A DNA stretch of 64,000 nt. Origin: Schistosoma haematobium (Eukaryota > Platyhelminthes > Trematoda > Strigeidida > Schistosomatidae). The stretch is from the NCBI RefSeq assembly GCF_000699445.3, contig NC_067199.1, positions 36,130,902 to 36,194,901 on the forward strand. The letters are read 5' to 3'. Position 1 is the stretch's first letter, and each line of letters opens with the position of its first letter. The notes under the pieces were generated by a model, which did not search any database, was not told where the DNA came from, and saw nothing but the letters and a program-made list of their open reading frames with translations. The position numbers were made by a program, and so were the translations under genes. Shown piece after piece: positions 1 to 12,510 of the stretch.

Positions 1-108
1 TTTTGCAAATTAAGCATTTACCATATGGTTGTTAGATTTTATTAACAAGTTCTGTAATTTCCTGTCAAATACATTTAGTTGTCGCCACTGGTGTTCTTGT
101 TCACCACA
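1..108 (+). repeat. 3' part of a ~310-bp solo-LTR-like repeat
   Basis: The window opens inside a dispersed repeat whose other copies lie at 7864-8176 and 17054-17357. Shared blocks include TTTTGCAAATTAA near the start and the terminal CACTACA-like end, here CACCACA ending at 108. The family begins TGTGGTG and ends CACTACA, as an LTR would. The 5' part of this copy is outside the window. Confidence 0.6.
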
Positions 109-1119
109 GTATCATATCTGTTATTCAAATTAGATTTATTTCGTACAACTATCCAGTTGCAAGTAGTATTATTTCAGAGAATTATGATTTCCTCATTCCA
201 CTTCTCTGACATTTGTCTTAATAATTACATCTCACTGTACCAATATGTCGTGGGAATTTGAACTGATGACATATATGCCAGATTTTAGCTTGGGCATGAC
301 TGACTGACTGATTAGCTAATTTCTTCTCTCATCATCTGAGAAGAAAAATACCTCTCTTTACTTATCTCTGCCTTTGTTGATTTTTGCATTTTATATATTT
401 TCATGTTCATTCATATATCTGTTAATTTCTTCTTAATCTCAATCAATAAGTTGGTCATTTTTACGTTGCATTGCTCTGCATATACATCTAAGTTTGCAAT
501 AATCTAGATTATTAATAGTGTCGTATTCTATATGAACATGAATTCACGCTATACATTAATTATTAGTCTTTTTTATTCTGTTGTTTCATTACATATTCAT
601 ACTTTGACTCTTCCATACTCCTTTATTATGTTTATAATGAAGTTGATACTTATGATTCAAAATATTTTTGATCTAATTTAACAGGAAAATAAATTAGTTG
701 GATATCATATAGTTTAATTCATAAATTCAGCTCAGTATATTGTAGATTTCCTCTCTATTTCGACGTCCAGAAGATAAAATTCAAATTCCATGTAATATAA
801 CTTGTTCCTTTTACTACATTCAAATGTACCATCCTCATATGTAGTAGTGTCATAAAATATAACAAAATCCATTTTATATAGGATATTTACTGTATATACT
901 ACATTAGGTGGTTTTATAAATCGCACACTATAGAAAGATTATCCATCTAATATTCAATAGATGATTGTTTTCATGAATCACTTCAATTAAACTCTAAAAA
1001 AAGTAGATTTGTGAGGTTTTATTATTCTGTTAACTCTTTCAGATTACTAGTGTATAAATAAATATCATTTATAATGAGTTTACTATTTCTCTATTATATA
1101 TGTTTATTTTATTTTACAG
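109..1119. other. AT-rich stretch, no gene recognised
   Basis: Only AT-rich sequence with short chance ORFs was seen. A short (GACT)n run occurs near 297-309. If the ORP gene has a further exon here it was not recognised: the residues expected just upstream of the exon at 1120 do not appear in any frame I could read. Confidence 0.4.
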
Positions 1120-4100
1120 CATTACTGACTATGTAGATCCTGAATGGCGTATGATAGCATTTATTCAATGGTATCTTACTACATTTCATTCTGGACATCT
1201 GGTTTGTTCATATTTTATTTGTATATATATATATATATATTGTTATTTAAACAAATATAATCTTATCAGAATGGGTTATGTGGAGATTTATAGACATTCC
1301 ACTGGTTGAAATCATGAGTCAATTGAAGCTAGACCACCATGGAAAACCTGGAAGCACTGGACGGCTGTTTCGTCCTAGTATGGGACTCCTCAGCAGTACG
1401 CATCCACGATCCCGCACCCCGCGATATTCGAACCCATGACCTATCAGTCTCGCGCCGAGCGCTTAACCAACCAGACCACTGAGCCGGCCGGCATCCAACG
1501 GTGTTACTGTCTAACTTCAACTAATCCACGAAGTTGCGCCACCGTACACCAAGTTGAACTCCACTGGTAACGAATTCTCACTAGAACTCCAGGAGTGTCT
1601 CCTGAAGTCAGTCACTAGTGAGCAGGTGATTATTATTATCAGAATGGTCTGTTGTGAGATAGGAACTCACTGAAAGCAATGGTGTACGGTCCTGAATTCC
1701 ATTGCCACTATCCATCTTTGCTTAAAATGATATTTTTTCTCTTTAAAGGATACAATTGCCAAAAAGCCATATAATCCTATTATTGGTGAGACGTTTCATT
1801 GTAGTTGGATTGTACCACCAGATCAACTAAACAGTGAATCATGTTTATCAGAAATAAATAAAGATACGTGTAAAATGTCCACCACCACAAAAAACAACTA
1901 CAATGTACCCGTAGTTATAAGATATTGTGCTGAACAAGTTTCTCATCATCCATCTGTTACTGTCTTTCAATTTTCTTGTCCTATCAAACAAATGAAATTG
2001 ACTGGTTCATTGTGTACTCAGTCTAAATTCCAAGGCATGAGTGTTTGTGCAGCAATGTTAGGCAAATGTAAGTGTACATTTTAACATTGATAATGTTTAT
2101 TTTAAATATTATTTATTTATTCTTATCAAGTACATTTCTGAAGGATAAACAGTTCAAACACTTTAATTTCAACTTGATGTGGAGAGCCATTCAGAAGTAG
2201 TCTGATGAAAAGGTCAATCGATGGCAATCAGAAGTGACTGAAAGGACAGATGCATTTCATTAACTAATAAATGGATCAATATATATGAGTATTTGTACAT
2301 TTTATTCAGCAGTCCAATACACTTTCTCACTCACTCTTGTATTCTCGCTTAAGTAGTCAGTTGGGGAGCTTAGCGCGTAGCACATCGTGTACCAATATCA
2401 GATTTTGGATACCACCCGTCACAACACAACCAAATAGTAATGATCATGAATTTGAAATGCTTACACCTATCTTATCTCATAAATATCTCTCATTAGTATC
2501 ATTATAGGTGCATAAGCAATAAGAGTACTCTTGCTTGTTATGTCCTATATTAAGCATTTCTAAAATGAAGCGATCAAATATATTTTTGTAAGTTACCAAT
2601 ATATAAATCATTTTGTACCATTCGTTTGTACCTTCATTTTGTCAAATGTTTGTGTGTTCAAAGCTGTTTTAGTGTTTTGAAAAACAAACACTACAAGTTA
2701 GATAATAATTCTAAACGTCATTAATCAAAATTGTTTTTCATTTATCATACTGCTGTATGATTTTAAACTCCTATACTACAATCAGTCATAGGTAACTTAG
2801 GATTTACCACTGGTGTCCATCGGTTCAAGTTTCCATACCTCATCGGCTCAGTGAAATGAAATTATCAAGACGAATTCCATATTAGTAGAAGTGGTTATAG
2901 TATCAGTGATAGTAGAAAAAGTGAAGCTTAGAAAATATGATTCGAGAAGGAAGAATAAATTCACGAAATAGCAAGCATAATGCAATTTTAAAATTCAAGA
3001 TTTATGGGAAGACAGACGAGTGAGTGCATCTACCCGATTGCGAGCAGTTTACGATACTGTTATGGACTCCAAAATTGATGGTTAGCACTTATCTACATGC
3101 CTCTATCCAGGAAAGGGGAGTGTACTTATAAAAAATAAGTGAATAAGTATAATATAAATAAGGAGATAGAGTTCACTTATAAATACACTCAAGAAAGAGT
3201 TGTTTTTGTTTCATTTTTCTGAAAAATGTAATAGAAGATTACAATAAGATTGTCATTAACTGCTATTATGACCCATGTTTGATGCTATCTCAAGCCATTA
3301 AGTTGTACTATTTTCAGGACCTTAACCAAAGGAGTCTTGATGAATCAACCTATATCAATTTTTGACAGCTTCTGTTGATACTTTAACACAATCTCGTAAA
3401 ATGGCCACTACTCCACTTTTCACAATCCCAGTCACAACATCATGGAATGATGCATGATTTAAAGATTGGTATAACCAAATAATTTTCTTTGAAGTTGTTT
3501 TTTGAAATTTTTATTATTAACTCATCTACTTAGTACACATTCGTGTACTTGGCTTTGGGTCTAACTGTAAATGTGTAGGATAGTGATACTACTCGATTAA
3601 CCAAACACTAAGTTACATTGAGTGGGGTCCAACTTAGCGATTGCTTTAATGTGTATTTAACATATAAGTGATATATTTACCCTCAGCCTTTACTTCTTGA
3701 TATATTGTTAGAAAATACAATAAATTCAAATAATTTTCATGTCTTTTTTCGTATATTCTCTCAGATTAGTTTGAAAATCCCGTTATGAGCTAGTTTTTTT
3801 GTACAGTTCTTTTACCTACGGAAGTGTTCTCGCATTGTTTTAAAATATATAACATTAACTGTTATCTAACACTTTCCTACTAAACCTGGTCCAACATTGT
3901 AGTTGACTGACTGACTGTAGCCTGGTACTATACGTCAGACTCCACGATGATATTTTTCTTAATCATGTATAGTAGATCGATTGTTTTTCTGTATCTACAA
4001 TTTACCTTTGTTTTTCATATTTATTTATATTTATATATGTATATACTGTCTCTTATTTTACTGCACACAACGACGTTACACCCAATGTTTATCTTCTTGA

Positions 4101-7100
4101 TGTAATTGATATTCTATAGTAATATTGAAACTTGGTGAGCATAATGACGAAGAGTATCACTTTTCCCTGCCTGCGGTATACGCTAGATCAATTTTAACAG
4201 TACCTTGGGTTGAATTCGGTGATAAAGTCTCTGTCACATGCCCTCAAACTGGCTATTCAGCTGTTATCACATTTTTAACTAAGGTAAGATGGCTATGCAA
4301 GTCAGCTGGTGTTTTTTTGTTTGTTTGTAAACAATCGATACACTTATTTTGTTTATGAAAATTTGTTTACAACTTGTGAAACGTAGATTTTGTTTACTTT
4401 GCAACGTTCGTATGTCTCACTATGGACAGTATAATAACAATGAAACCAATAATAATAATGATAAAACCGGCTTCAATTAGTACTGTTTGTTTGGTTACAG
4501 TAAGCCATTATCAGCACATATACGAAATTAAGACAAACTTTCTGTCTGATGAGCATTCAACCTGTAAATATCTGAAAAGTATATCTAGAAAGTTTTTAAA
4601 CAAAGATTAGCTGTCATTCACATTCATCTGCAAGTGTCATTATCAGTCTTTCTGCTTTTATGACATCTTTTTCCATCACTGAATATATTTGGTGTATGAA
4701 TTCTGTAGAAATCGCCTCTCGTTTTGCCAAACGACAGAGCAGGGAAATACACGAACCATCGCGGAGCAGCTGCTTGAGTTTCTTAGTAATTAGATTTACA
4801 ATAGGCTGTAAGCATCTTGTAAAAGTGCCAAAGTTTACATGGTTTATAGAAAAACTTATGGTGATAAATCGATGTTTGGAACTGGTGTTCCAGAAGTTTA
4901 AGCAAACCGCCATGTGTTTGTAGACTGAATTTCGACTCACTGGTTCAGTGTTTTCGTGTTCATCACAAGATATGAATGTTCTTGGTTTGATCTCATGCGC
5001 CTGGCTTTATGGATGAGCAAAACTGGATTGTTGTGGAAATAAGTTTAAACAGTCATCCAGTTCTCCATAGTTTACGATGGTTTTTCAGTCCAGAACCTGG
5101 AAGGACTGAACAATTAAATGATATGAATCTAACATCTTTTACGCGGTAAATTGCACCAACTACGACAACCATTACAGTAGTTAAAGCATTTTCCCCAAGT
5201 ATTTACACATTCATGAATATGAATTATCAATTAAACGATAAGACATGTCGTTGCGTTTACAAAACTTCAGAAGTAAAGTCTACTAGAATAACGTCGAGTT
5301 TTTCAACGGAGAAAGCTGTAGTAGTCGTAGTAGTAGTATTAGTGAATTTCACGGAATGCGAAATTACGGTCGTTTAAAGCATGAAATCTTTCTCGATACT
5401 TAGGGTCATCAACTAATTGTATGTAGTTTTGAAAAGATATTAAATGTACCCCCTTTGTATTTCCTAGTGTTCAGGAGTGGTTTTTTGTTACTCGAATGAA
5501 TATCTACTTAGTATATATGAGATAACTTCTAAATCATTGTAAGATGTTCCTTGTCGTTGGTTCGTACTTTCCTTTCGTCTCAGATTCTCGACAATATTTT
5601 ATTGTAGCCCTAGTGATCCATAATTATTAGACACTTGCCTTTATTCTATGCCTATTTGTTGACCTTAGGTTCTATCCATTTTATAGGATTTTCATGTATT
5701 CAATAAATACAAAATTATCTTGGCTGTTCTCATGAAAATTTACAGTATGTGACTTATTCACATCACTCAATAGGATGTTTATACTTCCTCAGGATTATTG
5801 CACATTATTATTCTATACACGAGAAGTGTCTTGCTCAAAGTCTATTTACACTGTCTTATACAGTGTGAATCCGTTTCACTTCATTATTCATAACTAATAG
5901 AGAACCTGATAGAAATATTGGTCAACTGAAGTTGCCTTACCACGACAAAATGATTAGTGAGAAACTAAAAGTAACGGCACCATCATTGAAAGTAAAGGTG
6001 ACTAAGTGTTTGAAAATACTTTTCAGAGAAGAAATGAATTTAACAAATAAAAAATACCGAATAATACTGAAGAAAAATATAGAGAACACAGGGAAGATAA
6101 TGTTCTTTGCAACGATTTCATTAACTGAAACTGTACATTTGTATTTATAGTCATTTCGTTTGCTAAAAAAAATAGTAGTCTATAGTCACAAAGAATGCTG
6201 TTGAATAATTAGGGGAAAATTGGAACGGTATTGTGTCACGTAAATTGTCTACAAAAGTCAGATATTGAAACGAAGTTTTGTAGTAATCTAACAGTTAATA
6301 AAAAATGTCAATATGAAGATAATTGTTCACTTGATAAATATTGAAAACAGAACCACTAAAAGTCGTATTAATGATTAATAATTAAAAGCTTTAATAGTTG
6401 AATTCATGAGTTGATTTAAGCTAGACGACCATTGAAAACCTCGAAGCACTGGACGGTCGTTTCGTCCTAGTATGGGACTCCTCAGTAGCTCAAATCAATT
6501 AGTGAATCTAACTAACAAAATGACTACAATCTCCACAAACCCCCATTCTGATGATAATTAATAGTCGTGCAGAATAATTGGAAAGGATTGAGAAAAAAGC
6601 CAATAGATAATGAAAGATAAAAAAAAGATGGTATGATGAATTGAACACTCTATAGTTTGTACATAAAGGTCAGGTTTGAATTGGTGATTAGCTATAATTA
6701 TAATCAATCCAAACCATTATTAGAATTTTAAATTAATCTGTTCTCAATTTCTTTTATTAGGTGGATAATTATCTTAACCTTGGTATTCTTCATTATTCGC
6801 TTAGGCTATTATATAGTTTCTTTTCAGGATCTGACACCATTTTATTATTAAAGACTACTATTTTTAGCAAATAAATACAATTGTACAGCTTGAGCTAATG
6901 AAATCTTCAAAAAGATAAACGTTTCGTCAATAAATTATCTATGTTCTTCTTCAATGACACAATAGATCGTTTATTGTTATTTGAAAATAATATTGAAGCT
7001 GAAGACTTAGCAGAAAATAAAGAGTGAATGAATCTTCTCTATTGCTATGAATGATTTTGTACTATATTCACACATTCAAAGTATGATCAAAATACTACAC

Positions 7101-10100
7101 TATTATCTGTTCTGTGGAATATAGTATGGTAATAAAAGTATAGTATTTTCTAATTAAAATTAAGCCTATTAATGAAACCTTAGTTCTTAGTTAGCACTAA
7201 TTCATTTTTGTATACTATTATTTTGATAAACAATAGCCACATTATGAAGATAAACTACATTGTATCACTGGAGAAATTTACAATACACACAGTATTTCTC
7301 CAACTTCATCTGATCGTTCAGCCAAAGGGCCTGGGTCATCACCATTAAGTTCAGTTAGAAATAGCAATCATTTAATTGCACGTATTTCTGGTGAATGGAA
7401 TAATATTATCAATTTTGAAGTTTTTAATAAGGTAAAATTAAAGTTAGTGGTTTCTAACGCTTTTTTGCTTGATTGTTTATTATCATTATTACCGCTTACT
7501 TTCTACACTCAACTAACCTAACTCTACGAAGAAAGCAAACAATGAATATGTAAGAAATTGAAGCCGAATGAGCTGCTTACATTTGACGTGATTTTTTTAT
7601 AACTGGTCAAACCGACACTTACAAGAACATGTTTGCAATGATCTTGACTGAGTGAATAATTCACTAACTATGGTTCCTCCATACATTCATATCACCTACC
7701 ATGTATAACTGCATCTTTTTGTGATCTATTCAGTTCCACTCTATCTGTTAATTCAGAGACGTACAAGGACCGTATATACTTATAAGATATGATATATTAC
7801 TTTAGAGGGTTATATCATTTTCGTTTTCTAATCGAATCCGGTTTTAAGTGAAGCAAGTAATACTGTGGTGTGTGCTACTTATATTGATATAAGTAGTATA
7901 TGACGCGAGTTAAAGAACGTAATGTCTGGCAGCAGAAGATGGGGGAAGATCAAGAAACGAAGAGCGGGAACGCAATGCAATTTGTAAGAAAACGCATGAA
8001 CCACGAAATGTGAGACAACAGATTGATGATTGCAACAGCAACAGTCCGGTTTGATATGATGGAATGATATTTTGCAAATTAACGATTTACTATTTGGTTT
8101 TTCTATTTTACCAAGTAACTCTGTAAATTTGTGCTAAATACATTCGGTTGTCTCTACCCGTGTTCTGTTCACTATAATACTACTAATGATTAGTACAATA
8201 AGTTTACGATTCATCAGCGTGAAATACATTTTGTTACGTAATATATTGACAAATTATTTAATTGAACAATATAACTGTTCTAATGATTTCTATCATGAGA
8301 ATATCCTGGTACGGCCGAGAGTGGGCAGAGTCACTCCCCTCTCGAAATGCTCTCACATGGCCACGTGCATACAACCACTGCCAGGGAAATCCTACTCACT
8401 GCCTTCTCGTGGCGGTGGTGCTGTTCACGAAGTTCAGAGAACGAAAAGTGAATGTCTGGCGCTTTAACCGGGTTGGTAGAGTCCACCTAGGGTAGTTGGA
8501 AAACCCTGATTCCAAATCATTGGTGTACATGGGCTCTAGGATCCTAAGGAAACAAATGGCGTACGAACCAATTGTCGGTCACTAGCTATCATGAGACTAC
8601 ATCTCCTTACGTTGCTTCACTGTCTTGTGGGTCAGACCTTTACGTCGAAGGCTCATGGGGTGGCCCCCTAAGAGAATCACCTGCTTCGGTTTTGGCACCC
8701 AGGCAGTATCTCGACCCTCATATAAACAGAATGATTTATGTGACGCATATGTATTTGGTGCTTCCTTGTACCAATGTTTATGTGTTTAAATAAAAAAGTT
8801 ATTTCTAGCTACAAAATATGGAATGTTCCACATCATTTATTCATGACAGACATCTTCATTCAACTAGAACAATGGTAGATTAATGTTTTAATCACAAAAA
8901 AAGATCATTTAAATAATTCTATTTGAAAATTGCTTATAAATTAGGTCATTTGCTAAGTTTATTCTAGTGTGTGTGTGTGTGTGTTTTGTTCTAACATTTT
9001 AATCATGTCCGTTTTCTTTTAAACAGTAAGAATTGTTTAGTGTAACTATAATTTTTATTTTCACAATATTTTTTCTTTTTTAAAAAAAACTGTTTAATTC
9101 TACTACTGAATTGTTTATCTTTTCTTTTTAGAATTTAAATAAATGGTCAGTGAATGTCAATCAATTGCCTGTTTTCTCAAAACATATACGTCCTATTGAA
9201 TATCAACAACCAGAAGAATCTCGTCGTTTATGGCAAAATGTTACTAAAGCTTTACAATTAAAAAATTTTAATTTGGCTACAGAGAAAAAACAAGAAGTAT
9301 GTTTAGTTATTGTTTAGTCTTTAATTCTATGCTCAATTCATTGTCTAGTCTCTTTTTTTTAATTACTTTAAACCAACTAGTATGCATTAATATTTCTACG
9401 TCATCTAATTTATCCAGTCAATTAATTTCTGTAATAATATCAGCCTGAGACAAATAGTATCAATGTTAGTGGATAACAGTTGCATAATTTTGCAAATCAT
9501 CTAAAGCTAATATTGTAGTTTGTTGGATACCAACTCAGTGATCTAAAGGATAAGCGCTTTATGCTAGACCTGAAGATCATGAGTTGTATTGTTCACGAGC
9601 TCATATTTTTGCACTTTCAAATTGTCCCATATGTGGACGAAACAGTTGTTTAGAGCTTCTTAAATCTCAAGAGTTGTCTAACGAAACTCAGTCTGTGATA
9701 TAAAACTTCAAACAGTTATTAAGCTAGCGGAAACGCTACTATGTTTAATTTTAAAAGTTATTCAGTACCCATGATATATGTTAAATTTATCTTAAATAAC
9801 TGAATTCGTTGTATTTCTATCCAACAGATTATCTATAAAGACTAGTAAAATCATATGATTGAATCTGTAGTAAAAAGTTTAGTTTGCATCATTTCGTATA
9901 ATTCTATTTTCTTGTTTCTGTTGCTATAAATAAATTATCACCCTCGTATTTTTCAAATGATTTCTTTGTGTGATGTTACGAATCATAATTGATAATCATA
10001 TTTGTTTATAACTAAATAAGGGATTGATTGTTTTCGTGCTTGATAATAAATCCCATTTGATCAAACAAATACTGAGCAAATAATTATTTTTACTTTATTA

Positions 10101-11748
10101 AGTCGTTGATGGTGGTCAGCAAGGAAACCCTTAGACCTAAGTCTCGTACTAGTAGAAATAATGTAAGTTGAAAACTGGAGCGTTTAACAAAATAAGAAAT
10201 GGTATAATCGATGAATTAAAATTATTCTCTCCTTTTCACTATAGTTTATTATACTCAGTCAGTCAGTCGTCTACAGTGTAGAACCAGGCACATATATGCA
10301 TCAAGCCAAGTTGTCATACCTCATTAGCACAACAAGATGAACACCAAATTCATAGAAGTAGTTACTTCAATGGTAGTAAAAAAAGATTTTATTTAGGGAT
10401 GTGCTATAGGGAGAAAAAAAGGTATAAAGTAGTTTTTATCTCACCGTTTAGGGGAAGACGAAGAGTCTATACACCTACGCGATTGGGATCGATTCTGAGT
10501 CATGTCACCCAGAGTCTCCAACCATTGGTTACGATATTCGCACGGACTCCAACCAAGTAGTATGCATCTATCAGTATGGCTCAGATCAGTGGTTAGTGAC
10601 TTCAAGGACTGATGCCACGTTTTGGTTTGGCCACCCCTATCTTTCTTCGATCCTTCCCCAACACTAGTCAGCATTGCACGTCGTGGTAATTGGTGTTCGG
10701 GCATACGCAACACGTGACCCAACCATCTCAGTCGATGAAGATTCACAACCTCATCAACTGATTTACCATCATTCCCTAATACCCTGCGTCTAGCCTCACT
10801 ATTACTTACCCGGTGATCCCAGCAGATGCTAGGAATATTTCTAAGGCATTTGCGGTCAAATACTAGTAGCTTACGTTTATCTTCTACTCTTAATGGCCAC
10901 GTTTCGCAGCCGTAAAGTAGAACAGAACGAACTGCCGCACGGTATACTCGTCCCTTAATTGATAGACGGATATCTCGCCTTCGCCATAGGTGACGTAAGT
11001 TGGCAAAAGCCAAATGAGCTTTTTGAATCCGTGCTGAGATTTCGTCAGACACCAACCCTTTAGGGCTGATCAGACTTCCAAGATAAGTGAAGGTGTCAAT
11101 GCGTTCGACTATTTCACTCCCTATCCTTAGTTCAGGTGTTGATGTAAACCAGTCCTGAAGAAGCAATTCGCATTTAGAGGGGTAGAAGTGTATCCCATAC
11201 ATCCTGAAGTTGTTGCTCAGTGCTATCAAAAGACTGCATTTTATCATTGTCTTCACCAAACAGGACTATGTCATCTGCGTCAATTAGTAAACTTCCTGGT
11301 AGCAGATCGATTATCGAAAACTCAATGTTTTTGACTATAATACCATTAGTAAGAATAATGATCAATAATATGCTACCGCTAGTCTAGATATTTGTTTGAC
11401 ATATTGTTCAGTGACTAGATCACGTTATAACAGATGCACGATTGACGAACTAGAGTTTAGACCAGACAATACTTTATTCCACACAATTACAAGCAATTCC
11501 AGTCTTACTAACAATGATATAAATGTTGTTTGATTTATTATATCATCATAGTTCATAGTCAATGAATTCACACAATCAGTCTATTCTGTTGTTGTTTTTT
11601 TCATTATTTTGGATACATCACTCTCTAGCTTGAAGAACGACAACGTTTAAGTGAGAGCTATCGAGCATTGTATAAATTCGCTTTCCCAGTCAAATACTTC
11701 ACATGGTATGAAAACTCTTGGATATTGAAAACCACTTGTAATCAATAA
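1120..11748 (+). CDS. Oxysterol-binding-protein-related protein (ORP9/10/11-like), 3' exons
   Basis: This is a lipid-transfer protein of the OSBP family; family members exchange sterol or phosphatidylserine for phosphoinositides at membrane contacts. Six exons read in frame with GT/AG borders: 1120-1201, 1749-2067, 4120-4283, 7237-7431, 9132-9296 and 11629-11748 (TAA), about 347 residues. Recognisable blocks in order are a DPEWRM..WYL helix, [12 protein letters not shown], the family signature [38 protein letters not shown] and LEERQR. The signature's last Pro is Ser here (EQVSHHPS). Block order and the ESRRLW/LEERQR C-terminus point to the ORP9/10/11 group. The PH domain and first half of the lipid domain would lie upstream and were not found. 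Introns carry SINEs, a solo LTR and a LINE piece. The fourth exon has a Ser-rich insertion before SGEWN. Confidence 0.92.
1221..1240. repeat. (TA)n microsatellite
   Basis: Twenty bases of alternating TA in the ORP intron, directly after the exon that ends at 1201. Confidence 0.9.
1268..1690 (-). mobile_element. tRNA-headed SINE with hammerhead ribozyme (Smα-like)
   Basis: On the minus strand the order is: a leader, a tRNA-like head with a B-box-type GGTTCGAAT (complement near 1424-1433) and an A-box-type GGTCTGGTTGG region (complement near 1462-1480), a hammerhead core, and a tail ending near CCCATTCTG. The same order recurs at 16305-16627 and 17960-18190. The part from about 1640 to 1690 (CAGAATGGTCTGTTGTGAGATA) looks like a deleted second copy joined to the first. 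It lies in an intron, antisense to the ORP gene. Confidence 0.8.
1354..1399 (-). ncRNA. Type I hammerhead ribozyme in SINE
   Basis: Read on the minus strand: stem I GTACTG, core CTGAGGAG, stem II GTCC/GGAC around a 7-base loop, core GAAAC, a very short stem III (ACAGCCGT), then a GTC cleavage triplet followed by CAGTGC, the other side of stem I. One stem I pair is mismatched. This matches the layout known for schistosome satellite/SINE hammerheads. Confidence 0.8.
4614..4940 (-). other. Unassigned 108-codon ORF in ORP intron
   Basis: An open frame antisense to the ORP gene. It has a helical, charged C-terminal half (motifs such as KLKQLLRDG and [12 protein letters not shown]) and no family I recognise. 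The opposite strand is also partly open. It could be a remnant of a retroelement or chance. No promoter, poly(A) signal or splice context supports a gene. Confidence 0.15.
6403..6488 (-). mobile_element. Truncated hammerhead SINE fragment
   Basis: The 3' half of the SINE: tail, GCACTG (6446-6451), GAAAC core and stem II, ending in the CTGAGGAG core at about 6485. The upstream strand of stem I and the tRNA-like head are missing. About 40 bases further on (6523-6555), ATCTCCACAAACCCCCATTCTGATGA matches the SINE tail in the opposite orientation, so two broken copies meet here. Confidence 0.65.
7864..8176 (+). mobile_element. Solo LTR-like element, ~313 bp, with ATAC target duplication
   Basis: Starts TGTGGTGTGTGCTACTT and ends TTCACTATA. 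It is flanked on both sides by ATAC (7860-7863 and 8177-8180), the 4-bp duplication expected of a Ty3/gypsy or similar integrase. It is homologous to 1-108 and 17054-17357. It contains a near-perfect short inverted repeat CTACTTATAT/ATATAAGTAG near its start. No internal element was linked to it in this window. Confidence 0.6.
8305..8800 (+). mobile_element. SINE-like repeat family B (full copy)
   Basis: About 490 bp beginning near CCTGGTACGGCCGAGAGTGG and ending TTTATGTGTTTAAATAAA. The same sequence recurs at 12280-12510, 33412-33872, 34268-34690 (minus) and as a 3' piece at 36795-36872. The A/T-rich (AAATAA)n tail suggests a poly(A)/(AATA)-primed retroposon. The apparent ORFs in it differ between copies and are not conserved, so it is probably non-coding. 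Confidence 0.7.
8967..8984. repeat. (GT)n microsatellite
   Basis: Nine GT units in the ORP intron. Confidence 0.9.
10256..11340 (-). mobile_element. 5'-truncated RTE-like LINE (family 1), C-terminal ORF
   Basis: The minus strand encodes the end of a non-LTR reverse transcriptase. From 11340 down it reads a degraded [11 protein letters not shown] block (normally YADD), then in another frame [54 protein letters not shown] and a GH-type [11 protein letters not shown], ending at a stop near 10441. A frame change separates the two parts at about 11200-11250. The 3' tail on the plus strand starts (CAGT)n at 10256. It lies in the last ORP intron, antisense to that gene. A closer-to-intact relative is at 38165-39733. 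Confidence 0.8.
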
Positions 11749-12279
11749 TTTACATGGAAATAATACTAGAAAGTATTTTGCCAATATATATATATATATA
11801 CATTACTTTGTATTTCGTACCTTGATTGTTAATTATTTTTTGTTTCCCTCTTTTTCTATGTTCTGTTTCTTTTTTTTGTGTATTTACTACTGATTTCTTT
11901 TTATCCATCCATCTAAAATATGTACACTTATTTTGATAATGAGCATCATAAGATAACTTACACCCTGTTAAATTATTCATTTAACCGTGTTCCAGTTTAG
12001 CAGCATTAATAGAGAGGATCCTTTAAATAATGCGAAATAACAATAGCAAAATTGGTCATTAATTCAACGGTTGTTAAATATTAAAATAAAAATCAGAATC
12101 CGATATTATAGAGTGCAAATGGTGTTATCTGGAAGAAAATTACTCGAAATGATCATTTAAATTCGTGGTTTGTATACTACACATTTATTGATCAGGTCTA
12201 TAACGATAAACTGTGTCGAGTAGTTCACTAGATCTTGTTGCAACGGTTAAATGGTAAGAGTTCCAGCCCCCATATACCC

Positions 12280-12510
12280 TGGTACGGTCGAGAGTGGGGA
12301 GAGTCAACTCTTCCTCCCAAAATGCTCTCACATAGCCACGCGCACACAACCTCTGTCAGGGAAGTCCTACTCACTGCCTTTTCGCGGCTGGGGTGTTGTT
12401 TATGAAATTGAGAGGATGAAGAGCGAATGTCCTACGCTTTAACCGGATTGTTGGACATATTTGATGCCTTCTTGCACCTATGTTTATGTGTTTGAATAAA
12501 TAAATAAAGA
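12280..12510 (+). mobile_element. SINE-like repeat family B (internally deleted)
   Basis: Keeps the family start (CCTGGTACGGTCGAGAGTGG) and the 3' end (CTTGCACCTATGTTTATGTG then AATAAATAAATAAA), but lacks the middle part present at 8305-8800. Confidence 0.7.
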
